From contig OU015678.1 of assembly GCA_907165275.2 (NCBI GenBank), forward strand, positions 2,604,001-2,668,000: a DNA stretch of 64,000 nt. The letters run 5' to 3'. The notes under the pieces are model-generated. The model was given only the letters and a program-made list of their open reading frames with translations. It did no database searches and was not told the DNA's origin. Shown piece after piece: positions 23,203-32,924 of the stretch. How positions within the stretch are numbered: the first letter of the stretch is position 1; each line of letters opens with the position of its first letter. The position numbers and the translations under genes are program-made. Source of the DNA: Zygaena filipendulae. Taxonomy: Eukaryota; Arthropoda; Insecta; Lepidoptera; Zygaenidae.

Positions 23203-23441
23203 CTTGCTGTCCCGCGCGGTTTCACTCGCGATAATTTCGAAGTTCCCGCGGAATTGTTCCGTACAAACTTTTCAACCTTTTTTCATCCCTTTAGGGGTTC
23301 AATTAAAAATCCTTTCTTATCGGATGCCTAGACGTCATACAAAGAACACACCCTCCAAGTTTCAGGTCTCTACGATCAGCAGTTTAGGCTGTGCGCTGAT
23401 CCATCAGTCATTCAGGGCAAAGCATTTTATAATTGTATAGA
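23203..23441 (-). mobile_element. Helitron-like copy, ATGCTTTGTCC subfamily
   Basis: Reverse of the 21947 type: CCGCGCGGTTTCACTCGCG at left, ACACCCTCCAAGTTTCAGGT body, and GCATTTTATAATTGTATAGA at right. Confidence 0.7.
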
Positions 23442-23912
23442 TAACTGTGAATGTACAAAAACTGCTATACCACTGTAGGTAATTGAAATTTTTTTTTAAA
23501 GTCTTTTTACTGTTTTCTTACATCTCTCCTATGCTGCCCTGCTGCTACTATTTTCTATCAAGAAGTGGTTAGTATAACTTCTAAAAGCAAATGAAAAAAT
23601 AATTTTATTATAGAAAAAAGTATAATCTTAATATTGTAATTGTAATACATGATAATTATAGAATTAACAATCCAAGTTTAGGTGCGCGCATATTCATCAC
23701 AAAACATTGAAGAGCCGCCACATACTGCACTACTTTGTGCACAAAACATTCGGACAACACATGGTTTAAAGCAAGGGTCAGCAACCTTTTCTTATATGTA
23801 TAAGGGCCACAAATGTTATGAGGATTATGGTGGTTTTGGGTTTTACTGGTTGCCAACCCCTGGTTAAAAGGATGTGCGCACAGAGACTTGTTGTTCACTC
23901 ATAACCTTATAA

Positions 23913-24911
23913 CTAAGAATTATCTGAAGTCACTTCTTCATCTTCATCCTCGGGTTCTGCCAAGTCAGGATGGCACACTCTTATGTGGAGATTCAGGTTG
24001 ATCTTGACGATGAAACTCTTGCCACAGGTTGTGCACTTGTGTGGCCGTTTGACCTCATCATCTGTTGTCGGTGGGTGAGCCCTGGCTAAATGTGTACGCA
24101 GCAGGGACGAATGCATTGTCCTGTCACACTGGATACATTTCACCAGACAGTCCATTGGCTGACCCTCATGCGACTGCCTGTGTTTTTCCATTGTTATCTT
24201 GGACACAAATTGCTTGTTGCAAATGTCACATTTGAAATTTTTTACCTTCGTATGTTTCTTCATGTGTATCTTCATGCAATTCTTAGTTGGGAACATTTCA
24301 TCGCATTTCGCACATTTGAACTTTTTGATGTCATTGTGCAGCTGCATGTGGAGTTTGAGATAGGCCTGGCCGGTGAAGCTCTTATTGCAGATCTCACAGT
24401 TTATTGTGCTCACCAGCGAATGACTTTGCATGTGACTCTTTAAGAACTGAGCAGCAATGAAGCTCCGATCGCAAACTTCACAAATGTATTTCTTCGAAGT
24501 GGAACCTTCATGCTTGCTCCTGTGTATATCCAGGTGGTACTGGGAGTTCACTTTCACGTCGCACTGGTCACACTTGAACTTACGCCGCTTCTTGGGGCCT
24601 TCTCTCACCACCGGAGGGTCGGGCTCGCGCGGAGGGGTGTCCTTATCGTTGCCATGAAATTTTTTGTGTAGCATCAAGTACTCCATCCCTTCAAAAGCCA
24701 TGTCACACACTTCACACCTGTACCTCGGCTCGCTCTGCTGGGATTTCATCTCGTACGTGACGTTTTCCGATCCGTTGTATACCTCAGCCATCTTTTCGCG
24801 TTTCACCGATGATCTGTCGTTCAGATTCTGTTTATCGTTCGCACCGGCCGGTTCCATTACACTTTTCATCCAATGATCTTGTACTACACCGACGCCCGAC
24901 TTGTTCTCCAT
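23913..24911 (-). CDS. C2H2 zinc-finger protein, eight fingers, single coding exon
   Basis: Probable nuclear DNA-binding protein; the target is unknown. 332 residues from ATG 24911 to TAG at 23913. After an acidic, Lys-rich leader come eight Cys2-His2 units: YRCEVCDMAF, FKCDQCDVKV, YICEVCDRSF, INCEICNKSF, FKCAKCDEMF, FKCDICNKQF, VKCIQCDRTM and HKCTTCGKSF, each with the His pair. The linkers are not the classic TGEKP. The tail is very acidic (EPEDEDEEV). No ZAD, BTB or KRAB domain is visible, though an upstream exon cannot be excluded. It is divergently arranged with the zinc-finger/transposase gene about 0.8 kb away. Orthology not assigned. Confidence 0.88.
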   Translation of the reverse strand: MENKSGVGVVQDHWMKSVMEPAGANDKQNLNDRSSVKREKMAEVYNGSENVTYEMKSQQSEPRYRCEVCDMAFEGMEYLMLHKKFHGNDKDTPPREPDPPVVREGPKKRRKFKCDQCDVKVNSQYHLDIHRSKHEGSTSKKYICEVCDRSFIAAQFLKSHMQSHSLVSTINCEICNKSFTGQAYLKLHMQLHNDIKKFKCAKCDEMFPTKNCMKIHMKKHTKVKNFKCDICNKQFVSKITMEKHRQSHEGQPMDCLVKCIQCDRTMHSSLLRTHLARAHPPTTDDEVKRPHKCTTCGKSFIVKINLNLHIRVCHPDLAEPEDEDEEVTSDNS

Positions 24912-25713
24912 TTGCAGTGACGCTGTCTTAACACATATTGGCTCTTCAATATTGATCCGTAATGCGTGGATGTAGCGTTCCCACTCGCATAAACTTTATT
25001 TAATTTGTGCAATAGAAATGCTAATCGTTTGTTGTTGATGAGATTCTCGGTAATTTTACAACTTTTAGCAGTGAGACACAAAAGGAAGCCTTGTTACAGT
25101 AACATAAATTCCAAAAGAGAAGCGATGCGCATAGTTTTTTTTTTTGATGGCTAATGACATAACAATGACAGCCATTCGTTTTTGATTTTGACAAAACAAT
25201 GTTACCAGCGAGGTACCACAAATTATCTAACCGTAACCGTTATCATAGGACATGACATGATTGAACACAACACACAACACAATATCGAACTTTATGCGAA
25301 TAAGTCGTTAAGCTCTCATCTGAACTTTAGTTTTCACGTAGTCACCCAAAATCAGCCAATCAAAACTTTAGTTTTGCGTGACCACGAGAAAACTAAAGTT
25401 TTGATTGTGACCAAGTGACATGACAACTGTCGATTCGTTACGTTTTCTATGCGTTTACGATGGTAGAATGTCAATTTAGGTATGAGACTGCATGGCTTCA
25501 TAGGTTGGTTGTAGTCGGTGAGTTGTCTCCGGCGCTGGTAACATTTTTAGACTAATGTCAAAACCCAAAAGTCAAATGTGAAATATCGGAATTTTTGCAA
25601 TGGCGTTATGTGGAGGGGTTCAGTATTTATTTACTACTTACAATATTTTTTCTAAAATGATCTGTTTATAAACATAATATTTGCAAATAATCGGACGTTG
25701 TTCCCAAACCGCT
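24912..25713. promoter_or_regulatory. Divergent intergenic region between two C2H2 genes
   Basis: About 0.8 kb separates the two opposed start codons, so it should hold both promoters and 5' UTRs. It contains a foldback-related repeat (25312-25480). No unambiguous core promoter motif seen. Confidence 0.45.
25312..25480. repeat. Foldback-family repeat
   Basis: AACTTTAGTTTTCACGTAGT pairs with the later GAAAACTAAAGTT. The end TTTCTATGCGTTTACGATGG and GTAGAATGTCA match 8633-8825 and 22760-22800. Confidence 0.55.
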
Positions 25714-25932
25714 ATGACCGATAACCCACAAGCGCATTGTTCTATCCGCGATTCATCCTCATCGGACGAAGAGTGTTTGTCAGCGATAAAAAATAAAGTG
25801 GATCTTTATAAAAATAAATATTCTACTGATTACGATGAAGATAGCGACGAAGACTCGATAGTGCCGGCTGTTTTGGTGAAGGTTGAAGTGACGGAGGTCA
25901 ATGAGAATGATTTCGCATTAGATTATTCAATG
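25714..25932 (+). CDS. Fusion gene exon 1
   Basis: 73 codons, MTDNPQAHCSIRDSSSSDEE to DFALDYSM, donor ATGGTAAGC, phase 0. Acidic, no domain. The frame extends a little upstream without an ATG. Confidence 0.75.
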
Positions 25933-28900
25933 GTAAGCGTTCTAACATACCTAATTTGAAAGGCAGCCAATATACACACTCCTACCGCCACAATATATAT
26001 AAATACTAGCTGTGCCCCGCGGTTTCACCCGCGATAACTTCAGAATTCCCGCGGGAATTCCGGGATAAAAAGTAGCCTATGTCCTTCTCTGTACCCCTGA
26101 CAACGTGCATGCCAAATTTCATCCAAATTCGTTTAGCCGTTTTTTGCGTGATTGAGTAACAAACATCCAAACATTCACACTTTCACATTTATAATATAGG
26201 TATATACATATAAATGTAAATAATAAATATAAGTTCACACCTAGTCCCAAAAGGCTGTAGGCGGAACTACCTACCTACCTCCTTGTGTCAGTGATGTTTG
26301 TGATTTCTGGATCATATTGTTTAATTGGCCTATTTGAGTATTGAGAGCTCTCAACCTTTTAGATAAATTTTGGAATCCCTAGTAATATTATTGAAAGTAA
26401 TTCTGTCTGTCTGTTACGCTTTCACACCATAACGGCTCAACCAGTCATCATAAAATTTTGCATACACATCAGAAGTCCAGAGAACGACAAAGGGTACTTT
26501 TTATCCCGGAATTCCTCCGGGAACTCTGAAATTAGTGCGGGTGAAACTGCAGGGAACAGCTAGTTATGTCATCATAAAATTTTGCATACACATTATCAAA
26601 AGTCCAGAGAACAACATAGGGTACTTTTTATCCCGGAATTCCTTCGGGAACTCTGAAATTAGTGCGAGTGAAACTGCAGGGAACAGCTAGTTATGTATAA
26701 ATCACCTTGTGCGGATTGATCAATATATTGATTGTGTTAATAAATATTAGTGTTAATGATTTAAGTATGTCTCACTAAACTGTAAATTCAACTAAGTATT
26801 TGAACTAAAAATAATTTATCATTTATTGTCATATTAAATATTACGTATAAAACTTTTACCGGTCAGTACTGCTCTCCTATAATTAAATAAAAATAAATAT
26901 TTTACAGAACAATGCTCAAATTCCCGCAGCAAAATCAAAAAGAAAACTCAGAAAACCACAAAAAATATCAAAACCAAAGAAGAAACGCACATATGATTGT
27001 GGACAATGTGATGCTAATTTTGAATATGTAGCGGAGTTAAGGAAACATTCTCTGACACATCAAGTGGAGACGAGGTTGGTTACTTTTTAAGAGGAATTAC
27101 TTTGTGAGTTCTACTTTCAATGACCCCTTAAGGACAGGTAATTCCTAAAATTAATAGCTTTAATCACTATAATTTATATACAAGGATGATACATCACTGA
27201 AATAACATTCTTAATAGATTGCGCTAAAATGCATCACACCTGCCAGCCAAAGTGGGAGAATCGTGCAAAGAACTGATAAAACTTGATTGATCTCATTTTG
27301 AGAGTGGTTTAAAGGAAAATTCATAGTCAAAATCACTGAAATTCAAATTATTACATCACATTTAATATGTACTTAGTTATGTAAAAAATTTGAAAATCAA
27401 CCCTAAATACTAAAGCTGTGACAACACTTTCATATTGTTTTTCTGATTCCTCTAGACTCGCTTCTAGTTGTAGCAGGTTGTGGGGTGGCATGTAGTACAG
27501 TAAATCAACTGAGAGAACAGAAAGCAATGAACTGAATAACACAAATGTAGATATAGGCGCATCAGCGAAAGCTGCTAGTCTATAAATAAATAATAATAAT
27601 AATTATAACTTATAATCGTGTTGGCAAATTTTGTACTTAATGGTAATGTAATAAAGTCCTTTATTCACTATTTTCTTTTCTTCATATTACAGACATTTCT
27701 GTGAGCAATGCGGCAGGTATTTCAAGAAGGCGTTCAGTCTGCGCTTGCACATGCGCGTGCACGACATTACTCAGGAGAAGTGTCCACTATGCGACCTCAC
27801 TTTCAGCATGCGACTTCACCTGGTGAGTGTTGCCCGTCGTTGGCGAAACATCTGTTATCTATGTGTATATTATATGTCACTGTAAATAATAAAAAAAAAA
27901 CTGTAAAATATTAAATAACGGTAGTAGACTCTGTTTTGGTCACATTTACAACCGATAGCAGATATTAGCATGCCATACGTGCAAACGCCTCAACGTTGCC
28001 AAGCTTGCCAACCTTTTACAATTTAAAAGGTTTTGAAAATTTACGGTCTCATACTATAATGAAGCTTTAGTTTTTTTTGGGGCAATAAACTTTCCCACTG
28101 ATTTATTAACACCCAGCTAAGACTACTGAACATAGATCTGAAGATATATGGGCCAGCAGTTTCTTATTGCAACACAATCGAAATTTGCATAGATAAACTT
28201 CGCTTGCCGTGTAAATGGCAGTGTGTACAAGGTGTTCTGAAAAATTATTCAATTCTTTGTATTGTAATTCTAATGACGTCGGGTTTTTTTAATACAATTG
28301 AATTATTGTCTCCAGGGTCGCCACCTCATGACCCATGAGCGGACGGAGTGGTGTGACAAGTGTCCCGCCAGGTTCCACACCAAGGAGCAACTGGAGCAGC
28401 ACCACAACAGCACCCATAATGAGAACAACATAAAGTCACAAACTGACAGGTAAAACGTTTGGAAGCTTTGAAACTACAAAACGGGGGACGGGGGTAGGCC
28501 AAGATTACGCGCTACAAACCACAAGGCTATTATTTAGGTTACTTAATATACCTAAATAAATAAATAAATAAATAAAAGCCATTTATGGCCAAAAAAAATA
28601 TACAATAAGAGAACCTAAAATTATATCGTTAATGGAGAGAGTCGCGAATGCGCGAGTCGCCCCAGCACAAAATCAACAAAAGAAACATACTTACAAATAA
28701 CATATATTGTGGCAATAGGAGTGCATTCAGCGTGTGCTGGATGAACATCCTTAATCCAGATGTTCACCCAGCGCTGGTTTTCAATGCACCCCTTGCTCGG
28801 ACTAGGGTGTTTTACCTTGACAAAAGAAAAATATTGTGAAAGCGGGTTATCCTACAATAAATTAAAACCTGAATGCACTACAATAAATAAAACAGCATTA

Positions 28901-31543
28901 CAAAAAAAATAGAAATAAAAATAAAACTAATTACCACGCGCGCGTGTGTGTGTGTGTGTGCATGCGTGTGTATGAGTTGGTGTGTTTAGGAGTAAGATAT
29001 ATCTTTGATTTTAAATAGTAGGTGATTATTTGATTTTAAATACCTTCCAATTCCAATTCCGATTTGTTGTTTTTAATAGCTCCACCGTTTTGACGATAAT
29101 TCTGCCAATGTCACAGTTTGAAAAGCCACGGCATAGAATTGATTTGATTAACCGGTACCTATTAATATACCTTATTGTTAAGCATTATTGTTACATAAAT
29201 TTACTTCTTTTGGAGAAGGCAAAGGAATCTAAGTCCATACAGCCAGTTCAGATGTCTTTCTTTTCTGAAGTTGTTTACATTGAAATACATGGGTGAGATG
29301 AATTTCGATGCTTCGCCGGGACTTCTGGAAGAAATTCTTCACAAATGGATCTTAATGGGATACTCTGTAGCAAGTTATATAGTAGATTAATAAATAACCT
29401 GCTTAACACCCCACTTCATATTATTTCACTGTTTCCATAAACTGTTCTTCACTAATGGATCACTATTATGCAAATTTCACCATTTTTACACAATATTAAC
29501 CACGACAAACTAATTTGTAAAACAAAGAAATAAAACTGACGTCCATTTTACTCAAATGCTGCCAAAAATCCCTGACATTTTAATGATTATAGGCCTTTTA
29601 ATATATAGAACCGCAGAAGAATAACTAGCATATTCTTCTGAGTATAGAACTATTCTTCTGAGATATAGAATGTCATTGATTATTATAGACATAGATACAG
29701 AAATCTTTAGGTTGTTTCAAGCAATGTTTCAAACCATTCTCATTGAAATTCCAAATTCAATTCCCTTCAAGCGAAATTTCTATGAATTTTCAGATCTAAA
29801 ACAGTTAAAAATCAATACCAAAGTGCAGAGTCATCCGACAAGCAAATGGACAACTCTGATGATACTGAGCCGGGTACTTCTACAGTGTTCGACTGTGTCA
29901 AGAACGAGCTAGACTCTGATGACTATGAAGACCACAACACAAAAAATAAAAAATTAAACAACACCCAAGCACAAAACAACTACCCACCGAACTACTTGAA
30001 GATGGAAGACATGAATAGTTCGACAAAAACAGCTATAGTGACCAAAATGCATAAAGGGAAGTCTGTTCCCGATCTTTGTAGACTATACAACACCACACCC
30101 GATGTCATTAATAGCATTTGGGAGGAGAGAGAAAAGTACACGCTAGCTGGAAAGCACGGAAAGAGAACAAATAGGTATATGAATAATCTGTTAGATTCGA
30201 AGCTAGTAGCCTGGTTCAACGAGCAGAGAGCAAATGATGTGCAAGTCTCCGGAAAAATGCTGCAAGACATAGCTGAAGCTTTTGCCAAAGACTGTGGGTT
30301 CGTCGCCTTCAATGGGAGCAAAAAATGGTTAGATCGGTTTAAGAAAAGATACAACATATTGCTAAGGTCAACCCCCAGGAATAGGGATTATCATAATCCA
30401 GCAATAGAATCCAAATGGAAGAAGCAATTCTTCAAAGAGCAATGGAGTGATGCCAGCTTAGGTTTCTGCAGCGAGGACATTTTTACAGCGGATGAGGTAG
30501 GCTTCTATTACAATCCTTCTAAAGGTCGGATTAAAAAGCTGGCTGGACGAAAATATATACAAGGACATATCCAAGATAGACTTGCCATATTTATGTGTGC
30601 CAATGTTAGTGGCAACATAAAAAAAAAACTCTTGGTGTGTGGCTCCGAGGATCCGCTGTTGCATTCACATAGAAACCCTGACACATTGCCCGTTACGTAT
30701 ATAAGACACAGCCAAGCTCACTTCACAACACAAATATTCGAAGAATACGTCAAATATTGGAACAGAGAGCTACAGATAGCGAATAAGAGGGCAATATTAA
30801 TTTTAGATCGCGCAACTATACATTCCAAATTACAATTATCCAACCTAAAACTAGTCTTTGTTCCATGGAAAGCTTCAACGGGTTTGATGCCGATAAAAAA
30901 TGGAATACACACAAAATTTCGCGAAGAATTTCGTAGGTTAGTGCTTTTAGAAAAATCTATGAATGTCGTTAGAGGAGTTGACAGAAATATGACCTGTTTG
31001 GAAGCCCTCAACATGGTATGTAAGGCTTGGGAGAGAGTTCCATCAGAATCTATAACCAAAGGTTTCGAAGTGACTGGCTATGATATACAAGATGTTGTAC
31101 ATGAAAGAAAATGGCTGCCACAGCCTAAAGTCAGTGACAAAGATGAAGAGGTTATGTGCAAAATGCTGGAAGATTTCGATGTAGAGCCATATTTTACAGA
31201 TTTAACCAGCCTTGACATGTACTTGACGGTTGATGACGAGTTTTTGACAGGTCAAGGTACAAATGGATCTGTTTTTGGTGGGAACCATAGGGTAACTGAT
31301 CCACCCACGAAATATAGTCAAAATGACGAAGAATCAATATTGCCACTAGCCACAGATAAACCAGAATCTGAAGAAACGGAGGATGTAGTAAAAAGAAATA
31401 GAGCTTTGCAAGATTTAGAAATCGTTAGGAAATATTTATTAAGTAATAACACTTCGTATGAAACATATTGTTCTTTTATGGAAGTGGAAAAGTTTTTAAT
31501 GCAACTTCCTGTAAATTACGAGTCAAATATTTGTGAAAAGTAG
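25714..31543 (+). CDS. C2H2 zinc-finger / pogo-Tigger transposase fusion protein, five exons
   Basis: Five exons (25714-25932, 26908-27074, 27693-27822, 28316-28449, 29794-31543) with GT-AG introns and matching phases give one 799-residue frame. Residues 1-100 are acidic (DEDSDEDS) with a Lys-rich patch (SKPKKKRT). Four C2H2 fingers lie at about 102-124, 130-152, 159-181 and 184-207. The last exon adds SKTVKNQYQSAESSDKQ and then a pogo/Tigger-type transposase: CENP-B-like helix-turn-helix (about 287-334), a second HTH of the Tc5 type (349-406, KKWLDRFKKRYN), and a DDE-like core (about 420-634). Asp450 (TADEVGF) and Asp555 (LILDRATIH) occupy the first two catalytic positions. The third, PMDQG in active relatives, is PIKNG here (Lys585). 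No transposon terminal repeats were found. I infer a domesticated, probably non-cleaving DNA-binding protein, analogous in layout to vertebrate POGZ. The splice to exon 5 is unproven; if wrong, the transposase is a separate gene starting at 29846. Confidence 0.75.
26006..26200 (-). mobile_element. Helitron-like copy
   Basis: CTAGCTGTGCCCCGCGGTTTC at left (terminal hairpin plus CTAG, reversed) and TTCACATTTATAATATAGG at right. Confidence 0.7.
26377..26690 (+). mobile_element. Helitron-like copy with tandemly duplicated 3' part
   Basis: A copy runs from TCCCTAGTAATATTATTG to CTAG at 26560-26563. Its last 127 bases are then repeated (TTATGTCATCATAAAATTTT onward) to a second CTAG at 26687-26690. 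Confidence 0.65.
26908..27074 (+). CDS. Fusion gene exon 2 (finger 1)
   Basis: Acceptor TTTTACAG, donor GAGGTTGGT. It codes a basic KRKLRKPQKISKPKKKR stretch, a possible nuclear localisation signal, and finger YDCGQCDANF..HSLTH. Arg split AG/A with exon 3. Confidence 0.85.
27075..27692. other. Fusion gene intron 2
   Basis: No exon. A retroelement tail repeat occupies 27508-27610. Confidence 0.55.
27508..27610 (+). repeat. Retroelement 3' end, second copy
   Basis: Matches 15017-15100 (GCAATGAACTGAATAACACA, CGAAAGCTGCTAGTCTATAA) with an AATAAT tail. Confidence 0.5.
27693..27822 (+). CDS. Fusion gene exon 3 (finger 2, first half of finger 3)
   Basis: Acceptor ATTACAG, donor CTGGTGAGT. HFCEQCGRYF..HMRVH and then CPLCDLTFSMRLHL; the histidines of this finger lie in exon 4. 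Confidence 0.88.
28316..28449 (+). CDS. Fusion gene exon 4 (end of finger 3, finger 4)
   Basis: Acceptor TCTCCAG, donor ACAGGTAAAA. GRHLMTH completes finger 3 with correct 12-residue spacing; finger 4 is WCDKCPARF..HHNSTH. Exits in phase 2 with AG, needing a following A, which exon 5 supplies. Confidence 0.88.
28450..29793. other. Fusion gene intron 4
   Basis: 1.3 kb between the finger exons and the transposase exon. It contains an (AATA)n run near 28553, CG/TG dinucleotide repeats and an AAAGGAATCTAAGTCCATAC repeat shared with 33790. No other exon and no transposon terminal repeats recognised. Confidence 0.5.
28936..28960 (+). repeat. (CG)n/(TG)n microsatellite
   Basis: Alternating CGCGCGCG followed by TGTGTGTGTGTGTGTG. 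Confidence 0.8.
29794..31543 (+). CDS. Fusion gene exon 5: pogo/Tigger-type transposase
   Basis: Acceptor TGAATTTTCAG at 29793. The first base completes an Arg codon and 17 further codons lead in frame to the internal Met at 29846, then 565 residues to TAG. The frame is intact for 1.75 kb, which argues for selection rather than a decaying transposon copy. Confidence 0.85.
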
Positions 31544-32793
31544 ATTTTATCTGTTCTAGTAAACCCGGAATTAGGGTTGGCACAACGTAAATTTAATTGT
31601 AGCTGTAAGTGTAATATATTGTAAATACATATTTGTATATTAAATGTTAAGAGTTCAGTGTGGTAGAATGTCACGTCTGTGACCATAATAAGATCCGAAA
31701 CCCGGCACCAGTTTTAAATTGATATAGGTATAATATTTAATGTGGTTTCCGCGATTTACCGCAATATCTTCCCACATTAAATTTACAATCCTAGGAAATT
31801 TATTGGGGTAACTTTTTGTGGGAATAAGAGATGACCAACCAGGGCCGGCAGTCTCAACAATGTTTGACAACGTTATCGTATCGATCGTTAACTAGGGACC
31901 CAAAAATCATGACGATCAACATCATCATTACAGTAACCTATTATATTAAATGCAAGCCTCGACTCAAGACGGTTACTGTAATTATGTTGATTGTCATGAT
32001 TTTTGGGTCCTTAGTTAACAATTGACACGATAAAATTTTCAAAACATTGTCAATACTGCCGGCCCAGGTTGATTTCACAGGAAACTCAAGGAAATTGGTC
32101 TTTATATTTATATTGAAGTGAAATCACTGCCAAATTGTTGTGATTTTGTTTTGTTGAAACCAGTACCATTGCTGTTTGCATTCAGACCGTATTGTCAAAT
32201 GTATAGAAGTTATTGTCAATCGACAACTGTTTTATTAAGAAGAATTATTTCAAGTCTTCAATTTTAAATTTATTATAAATAAATCGAATTTTATTTGTTG
32301 TCTATTTTTGGTACCTACATTTTATTGATTTTATTTTACCTACATTGTATGTGCAGTTAGGTATTGAAACAGTTGTAGACCCAATTGAAGTTGCCGATCT
32401 GAAGGTCCCTCACATCATATTGCAGGACTCTTTTTTTTGGTTAAAAATTTCTACTAGGCCATAACAAAATAAATATGACATACAAATAAAATTTAAAGAA
32501 ATAAAATTTTTATTTAGCTATTTACACTAAAATAATTTAAATCTACAAAATAAAAATTTTGAGCGTCTTAAGCTGTTGCAGCTTGCAACAGACAGGTCAG
32601 GTGAGTACTTGACTTATGACTTTTTTACACTCTTTAATTTTATGGACTAGATTGGGGACTGACTTAAAACTATCGCAAAATCTTCAAAGGGTAAACAGCC
32701 CCAACAGGAAATGGATGAATTCATGTACTGTACAAATTAACAATATTGCACATTAAAAATGTTATTTCATCTTAGATTAGCTACACTGTCAAC
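31544..32793. other. Intergenic between two convergent gene ends
   Basis: Holds the 3' UTR of the fusion gene, a foldback element (31840-32067), and the probable 3' UTR of the minus-strand exon at 32794 (reverse AATAAA near 32509). The GCAGCTTGCAACAGACAGGT stretch near 32578 is unassigned. Confidence 0.5.
31840..32067. repeat. Foldback element with about 100-bp arms
   Basis: Left CAGGGCCGGCAGTCTCAACA, right ACTGCCGGCCCAG. Both arms contain GGACCCAAAAATCATGAC and ATTACAGTAACC. The YAGGG-type end recalls hAT MITEs; target duplication unclear. Confidence 0.75.
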
Positions 32794-32924
32794 TTATTTT
32801 TCTAATGAAGGTGAGACATTCTTTCCTAACACATTCTCTTTGTATTTTAGTTTCTCAACTTTGGTAGGGTCTCTTAGCAACTGTTCTTCTGTTAATCTTT
32901 CTAATCTCTGGTCTTGGACTGGTT
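32794..32924 (-). CDS. Terminal coding exon of an unrecognised gene
   Basis: Reverse strand: acceptor CCAATCTTTTCAG, then 42 codons and TAA at 32794, reading PVQDQRLERLTEEQLLRDPT to VSPSLEK. Charged and helical, with codon use that looks real, but no family recognised. Upstream exons were not found confidently between 32925 and 34140. Confidence 0.45.

Larger units (their letters stand above)
19900..23912. other. Intergenic, repeat-rich
   Basis: No gene supported. The listed Helitron-like copies, MITE-D and a short hairpin account for about a third. A degraded Helitron fragment lies at 20785-20940. The 134-residue frame at 23036-23440 overlaps a Helitron-like copy. Confidence 0.55.
25933..26907. 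other. Fusion gene intron 1
   Basis: Contains the Helitron-like copies listed at 26006 and 26377; no other exon seen. Confidence 0.6.

Noticed and set aside
23036..23440. 134-residue frame
   Set aside because: Most of it translates a reversed Helitron-like copy; no domain.
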